DNA from: Hibiscus mutabilis
Lineage: Eukaryota > Streptophyta > Magnoliopsida > Malvales > Malvaceae
DNA length: 64,000 nucleotides
Direction: 5' to 3'
Assembly (NCBI GenBank): GCA_019671005.1
Contig: CM033732.1
Coordinates: 7,100,886 to 7,164,885 of the forward strand
Shown here: piece after piece, positions 58,353-64,000 of the stretch
Position numbering within the stretch: position 1 is the stretch's first letter
Layout: each line of letters starts with the position of its first letter
The notes under the pieces: model-generated
Seen by the model: the letters and a program-made list of their open reading frames with translations, nothing else
What the model was told of the DNA's origin: nothing
The model's database searches: none
Position numbers and translations under genes: made by a program

Positions 58353-58704
58353 ACTTAAATATAAAATAAATATTTTAAGTATTTTATTTTTATTTAGGTG
58401 TTTTAATTATTTTTTAGATAAAATATGTGTTCAAAATTCTTATTTTTGTCAAAATAGGTATTTAACTTAAAAAAAACTAGCACCCAATCATTAATTAACA
58501 CGTATCAAAAAACTTATATTCACGAAAGAGCTAGATACTTATTTAGACAAAAATTAAAACTTTAGACACTTAGTTTGACAAAAAAATATTTTGAACATAT
58601 ACTTACACTAAAATAAAAAATTTAGGCACTTATTTTATTTAAAATATAATTTAGGCACCTAAATAGAAAAATATAATACTTTAGGCACTTATTTTATATT
58701 TAAG
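58353..58704. mobile_element. AT-rich MITE
   Basis: Ends CTTAAATATAAAATAA and TTATTTTATATTTAAG are perfect inverts. TTTAGGTGTTTTAATT-type phrases and their inverse (TTTAGGCACCTAAAT) lie inside. It is related in wording to 2505-3299 (TTTAGGTGTTT, TTTAGGCACTTA). Confidence 0.6.
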
Positions 58705-59299
58705 CATGTAATTATTAGTATTCAACATATTAACTTACTAATTTGAATTTAGTACCGCAGGTGTTCATTATTTATGAGGGTGATCTTTCAAATCTAGTTT
58801 GCTCTATTAATAATATAAAGACTCGAACATCTGACTTTGCTTAATAAATTTAGTGTCGCGTCACGTTAGGTTATCTGATTATTAGTTGACGCATTATTTC
58901 TTAGTACATGGTTTCTATATTTATTTATTTTAAATTTAAATCATAAAATTTAAAAAATTTATCTCTAAACTTAAAACTTAAAATTAATAAACTTATACAA
59001 ACTTTAATTTACCGAACCTATATATCAAAATATTTTACTAACCACAAACATATCTTTCTTTAATGGGCAAACCAAAAGCCAGGCTGTCGATTTAAGTTTT
59101 GCCCGTCGATTGTGCTTGAGCTCGCGCGAACATGATTTTGCGTGGTCGTTTGCATCTCGAAGTCATCGCTTAAGGTTTCATTTAGACTAGATTATGCCAT
59201 ATCAAATTAATGTATAATTTTTATAATATATTGTCACATAATATCGTATTGGTATATGACAATTGCATTGTACCGGAAAAAATACGACACTTGCAGTCA
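58705..59299. other. AT-rich spacer
   Basis: No gene or clear repeat recognised. Confidence 0.4.
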
Positions 59300-59308
59300 T
59301 TTATTTAT

Positions 59309-59759
59309 GGGTAAAGTACATAAATGGTCACTGAATTATTTTAAAAAATACAAAATGGTCATCAAACTTTCAAAAGTTACATAATAGGCATTAAACTTTA
59401 GTTTTTGATATAAAATGGTTTCTGTGCCATTAACTGTCGTTAAGTTGGTGACATGACAGTTACAGAAATTCGAATAATAGAATATTTAATCCTCCATATT
59501 GACACATCCAATCACCATATTCCTAATTTAACCCTCATTATTGATGTTTAAATTGACTAAATGTGTAAATTTTAAGGATTAAATGTGTTATTATACAAAA
59601 TTTTGTAATTACCACGTCTCCCAATTAACGACGGTTAACAGCTCAATGACCATTTTGTATCAAAAACTAAAGTTTAATATCTACTATATAACTTTTGAAA
59701 GGTCAATGACCATTTCATATTTCCAGGGATAGTTTAGTGACCATTTGTGTTCTTTACCC
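59309..59759. mobile_element. Mutator-like MITE
   Basis: TIRs GGGTAAAGTACATAAATGGT and ...ACCATTTGTGTTCTTTACCC are inverted, with inner pairing of TTTTGATATAAAATGG and its inverse. The flanks TTTATTTAT (59300-59308) and TTTATTTTA (59760-59768) match at 8 of 9 bases. Confidence 0.8.
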
Positions 59760-59944
59760 TTTATTTTATTATAATAAAATGTTTGAATTATAGATTTATA
59801 TAATATATTTATATTAATTGAGACATGATATGAAAATTATTAAAATAAAATATGACACAAAAATAATATAACAGCGATAAAAATAAATGACTAAGCGTGT
59901 CATAAACGGTTGTGCCTTTGTTTTATGTAGCATAAACGACCAAC

Positions 59945-60053
59945 ATTTTTTTTGTTAATAGTTAAAAAGTACTCTATTCCACTAAATTTTGTTAATAGTT
60001 AAAAAGACACTTTTGTTAATAGTTAAAAAGTACTCTATTCCACTAATTTTTCC
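59945..60053. repeat. Short tandem duplication
   Basis: TTTGTTAATAGTTAAAAAG occurs three times, twice followed by TACTCTATTCCACTAA. Confidence 0.85.
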
Positions 60054-60229
60054 CATCATTTTTTCAGTTATCTTCTTCATCATCATCTTTTATAGTCAAT
60101 ACTCTTTTTGGTTACCATTTTTTTTGCTTGGCAAAATGCAACCAAGTTCGGGCCTTGTTAAAAACATCTCTAATACCTAAATAGAGGAAAAGAGTACCCA
60201 AACAAGGTCAAAAAAGCAACAAAACACAA

Positions 60230-61425
60230 GCGCAAAAACTACGATACAAATCACGATCAAACCAAAGCTATAGCCAAACCCCAGCCGAAAATAGACCAAC
60301 CCCCGTTAGAACAAATCCACAGCACACACAAGCAACACCACACAGCCCTATTAATGTAAGCTCCCAAGCAAACCAACGCTGCCACCAAAGTGAAGCCTCG
60401 CAAAAACCATCCAGAACCGCTCATAATTCCATACAGCCAGCTCATAGACAAGCATGAAACACACCCGAGCGATCCACACCTTCTCTAGCTAAATCATCCG
60501 CGAACGAATTCGTCTTACGATAAACATGATTGAAACAAACCCTTTGGAAGCATCTCACACAATGAATCAATAGACACAAACATGTCCCAAAGTCGCCAAG
60601 GTTTTCGTTTAGCGTGCAACACTCAATCAATGGCAACACGGGAATCCGATTCAATAACCATATTGCTATCCATCCAAGGCGAGGCAACTAGCATAGTTAA
60701 AGCAAACTCAATCGCCCGTAATTCAGCCACGTTAGAATCTATAATTCCCAACGGACCAGAAAACAACGCAAGGACTCGCCCGTAGCATCCCGCAAAATGC
60801 CACCGAATTCGGAGAGTCCCGGTTTACCTCGTGCAGAGTCATCAACATTAAATTTAAACGCACCAGGCAATGGCGCCATCCATCCAATACCACTACAGTG
60901 AACACGCTGCCCAACCACACCACGACATTCACTGGGACATCGCCACCACACTAGTTCATTCACGCGCAAATCCTCATTCAAAGCGTTAATCCAATAAAAT
61001 GATCGAAGCTTAACCAAGAAACACACCTCATCCAAAGGCACACGCTTCTTATTAAAGACTAGCTCATTTCTTGCCAGCCAAATAGACCATAATAAGGCCG
61101 CTAAACTCAAAAACCACCACTGACGGTGTACCCCAGAGAAAGAACACAAACAATTGAAAGCCAAGAACTCAGCCAAGCTACGCGGCAAGACCAAGCCAAT
61201 CCCTCACCAACGCAGAAATCAGTACCAAACTGTCTTGATCAAATCACAAGAGTATAGCAAATGATCATCATCCTCCTCAATCAAATTGCACCACACACAC
61301 AATCTATGAGACCCACCCAACGGAATGCCACAACTCCTTAAGAAAGAGAAAGTAGGCAATTGCCTCAACCAAACAAACCAAAGAAAAGCCTGAATCTTAG
61401 GTTGCACTAGTACTCTCCAAGCGAA
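60230..61425 (-). pseudogene. 3' end of a LINE (L1-type) ORF2: zinc-binding RT tail and RNase H
   Basis: The zf-RVT segment is at 61425-61219 (QPKIQAFLWFVWL, LCVWCNLIEEDDDHLLYSC). A membrane-like linker (WWFLSLAALLWSIWLARNEL) and the RNase H domain follow: FKFNVDDSARGKPG with first D, GFGGILRDATG-type strand, then after a frameshift NVAELRAIEFAL (E), VIESDSRVAI (D) and FNHVYRKTNSFADDLAREGV. Plant LINEs end this way. The 5' part (endonuclease, RT) is missing: either 5' truncation or interruption by the Tat-type LTR that begins near 61430. At least two frameshifts. Confidence 0.8.
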
Positions 61426-61429
61426 ACAC

Positions 61430-63200
61430 CTCTAATTATTAATTAAACTAGGTGTATTTAATTACCTAACATTTAATTCTATATGCCTAATTTAAAACAT
61501 GCATCACACATATAAATTAATTGTATTAAATTAAAACAATTAAATAAAAACTAAATTAAAACAAATTGAACATCACAACTAATTTTATTAATATGGACTA
61601 AAATGGAAGAATTACAAAATCTAATGCCCTAATACAAAGCCCAAGGACCTAATTGAAAGAATTACAAGCCATGGGCATCAATTAAAGGATGAGGACTAAA
61701 TTGAAAGAAAAACTAAGCTTGAGAGCTAATTTGAGGGAAATGGTGACCAAATCGAAATACATCCCAAAACCTGGGGGGCTAAAATTGTTAATTACCTAAA
61801 TGCTTCAAAAACACGTGGACCTTGGGGCTTGACCCGACCCACTCCCGCGAACCCTCCAAACCTGCTGCCAAAATGGTTGCGTTTTGGTTAGGCTATAAAT
61901 GCCTTTTTTCAACCCGAAAATGGCTTCAATTCCCTCATTTTTCAATTTCACATTCTCTCACTAACCCCTCACTCTCTCATTTTCTCTGCCCACAAACACA
62001 ATCCAAACCCAGGAAATTCTAGGAATTGATCTAAAACCCCTATTTTCAAATGAATACTTAACGAGTTCATCTTTTCCCGGTATAACTCCACCGCTAACCC
62101 CGTCTTCTAATCTTAAGCCACCACACTTCGGCAACCTTTAGGCGTTCGCCGGCTACCGGGATACAAATCCCGGCTGTCGTAGGCAATACCAGCCGCCACA
62201 AAGCAAACACCGGCCATCACGCTCTTCTTCTCAGCCACCGTTCCCCATTCTGGCCATCGCCTCACTTAGGCTGGCCGCTGTAAGGCTATTTTCGGCTGTC
62301 GTGAGGTAATTTTCGACCACGTATTCTGTCGTACTCTACCATAGATTAAACCCCAAAAACCTTACTTTCCTCATATTTTCAATCTTAAACTCTAAACTAA
62401 CCAGATCCAGTAAGATCTACCCCTCTTCCTCGGCCTAGTCTACCCGAAAGCCTCATTTTCATCTCCAACATCCACTCAAAACACTCTCCGATGACCGTTT
62501 GAATCATAACTCCGGAAACCTTAAGCTTCCAATGATCTTACTATTATTTCCCTTTACTGTTTTTTAGTTTTTAATTCTAAATCTAACCTTTTGCTTATTT
62601 TACAGAAATACAGAGATTCGAACAGAGAATTACCTTTCGATGAACTTTGACGGCGGTGTAACTACTTCGATCGTCTTCTCTGGCGACCTGTGCACTTCCT
62701 GGTGGCGGTTTGGCTTCTGATCACCGTTTGGGTTTCTAGGTAATCTCTCTCATCTTTATTATTATTACTTTATTTTATGATTATTAATGGCTAATCATTA
62801 CTCCTAATTAATTTTTCTAATTTTATCTCTCCAGGTATTTATAGCCTGGCAGGTGGATGACGTCACCATGGGATTTATCTGTGTGCCACACATACAGTCC
62901 AATCCATGGACGCCACGTGGATAATTTGGGCGGGCAAATAAAGCACAGTTGTGCTAGTTTGGGTAATTGGTGTTTGTTGGGTTGTAATTTGATGAATTTG
63001 GGCGGGAAACAAATGTAAATTGGGCTTTATAAAATTGTACTTGGGCTTTGGGGTTTTTTTACGAATGTAATTGGACATTTGTGGACTGTTAGACCATTTT
63101 AGGTTTTATTTATTTAATATATATTTATTTTAGTATTTACTATTTATTTATTATTTAGTATTTACTTATTATTAAGCCCGGTCAAAATCCGGGTATGACA
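61430..63200 (-). repeat. 3' LTR of a second Tat-type gypsy element (left edge unresolved)
   Basis: The sense start TGTCATACCCGG at 63200 is preceded by a polypurine tract, as at a Tat 3' LTR. In the sense strand there is a promoter-like module at 62920-62836, then a long leader with G/C-richer stretches (62700-62100) and A/T-rich sequence to about 61430, where LINE sequence begins. I could not fix the left end or a target duplication. Confidence 0.6.
62836..62920 (-). promoter_or_regulatory. Promoter module of the Tat-type LTR
   Basis: In sense order the minus strand carries a G-box CCACGTGG (62913-62920), the bZIP palindrome TGACGTCA (62858-62865), then the TATA box GGCTATAAATACC (62836-62843). 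Spacing and order match plant inducible promoters bound by bZIP factors. Confidence 0.6.
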
Positions 63201-64000
63201 GCTGCCCCGTTTTACTCATTGTTATGGAACAGGGATAGAGCAAAGACTGAAAATACACAAATTTTTTCCAAACCTCTTGGTCGTCCTCTAAAAGGCTGGT
63301 CTTTCTTTATGAACAATGCTGAAGTTTGAAGTTGTTCTTCTTATTATGAAATTTTTCATCTTCCAAAGTCTGAAGTTGCTCCTGACATTCTTCATCTTCT
63401 GTGGTTTGAAGCTGTTCTTATTATTATGAATTTCTTCCTCCTTCCATCAAACAAACAAATTCTTCTTATTAGGAACTCTTGATTCTTTGCTGGTAAATTT
63501 TTCACATTGCAAACTCCATCTTTGTCGAGCAAACTTTTTTCATTAGGAATTCTTCATTCTTTGCTGTATGAACTATTCCCATTAGGAATTCTATCTTTGC
63601 CAAGTGAACTCTTCTGATTAGGAGCTCTTCGTGCTTTGCTAGGAATGCTAATTCATCTCTTTTTATGGGGAAAGACTGAACATGCCACAAGAAAATATCA
63701 TTGATTAATAAGAATCCAACCTGAAGCAATATGTAATATCCCCAATTCTCGCTTGAAGCACTGAGATCTTTGGTGTCATTGCTTATTCTGCCTAAGATAT
63801 CTCAATCATTCAGCCTAAAATGAGCATGTAATCCTTTGTTTTTCTCTTCTTCTGTTGATCAACCTCTTTCTATACATGCAAAAGTCGAATTTATCAGTAA
63901 TCTTCCATCATTGATTGTAAAAATATACAATTTAGGTATATCATTAGGAAACCTCATGTGCTTTAACAAAAGATGCTGAAACTACAAATCTTCCTCATTT
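63201..64000 (-). mobile_element. Start of the 3' UTR of the second Tat-type element (continues beyond window)
   Basis: The region begins GCTGCCCCGTTTT, the complement of a polypurine tract, and is followed by GGGATAGAGCAAAGACTGAAA, also found near 25245 (ATAGAGCAAAGACTAAAA) next to the other Tat/Ogre LTR. 63280-63660 contains imperfect tandem units around TTAGGAATTCTTCATTCTTTGC. No coding domain. Confidence 0.65.

Noticed and set aside
61880..61910. Plus-strand TATA-like GGCTATAAATGCC
   Set aside because: The surrounding LTR reads on the minus strand and has a better TATA with bZIP sites at 62836-62920. No plus-strand gene follows.

Overview
The window is AT-rich nuclear DNA of a flowering plant, almost certainly a eudicot. 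The reasons are plant-type LTR retrotransposons (Ty1-copia, chromovirus and Tat/Ogre-type Ty3-gypsy), a MuDR-type transposon linked to a plant mobile domain gene, many MITEs with telomere-like (TTTAGGG) cores, and one intact calmodulin-like gene of the plant CML35/36 type. A Malvaceae genome such as cotton is a weak guess from element style only. There is essentially one host gene; the rest is mobile DNA in various states of decay.

Layout. 1-9.1 kb: gene-free, with foldback and TIR elements (2505-3299, 5252-5480, 5889-7420, 7998-8279, 8561-8895). 9163-19244: a 10 kb Ty1-copia element of Sirevirus style on the minus strand, with LTRs of about 1.36 kb and GAGTT target duplications. Its gag-pol is disabled. 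Between pol and the 3' LTR it carries an accessory ORF that appears to have its own TATA box and a 5' UTR intron. 21.6-23.0 kb: a MITE, then the intact CML gene (22285-22977), then immediately a Tat/Ogre LTR. 23056-31890: a non-autonomous Tat/Ogre element, minus strand, with 2.2 kb LTRs and an internal minisatellite of about 2 kb, no pol. 32382-34411: a solo gypsy LTR with AATGA duplications. 35-40 kb: a hAT MITE, a palindromic element with a telomere-like core, and other MITEs. 41153-43643: a gag-only LTR element. 43644-50376: a Mutator-like unit holding a transposase (plus) and a plant mobile domain gene (minus), flanked by inverted copies of one AT-rich segment; the right-hand copy has the ends of a non-autonomous Helitron. 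51492-57683: a chromovirus, minus strand, with ACAGG duplications. 58.3-59.8 kb: two more MITEs. 60.2-61.4 kb: the 3' end of a LINE. 61.4-64.0 kb: the 3' LTR and 3' UTR of a second Tat-type element running off the window.

How the parts relate. The transposon proteins look inactive, with frameshifts, stops and lost catalytic residues. Many stops fall where tryptophan is expected (TGG to TGA), which fits decay of methylated repeats. The best candidate for something new is in the copia element: degenerate palindromes of the CGTATCGATACG type sit upstream of the LTR promoter and again upstream of the apparent internal promoter of the accessory ORF. All calls are by eye from sequence; no database search was run.
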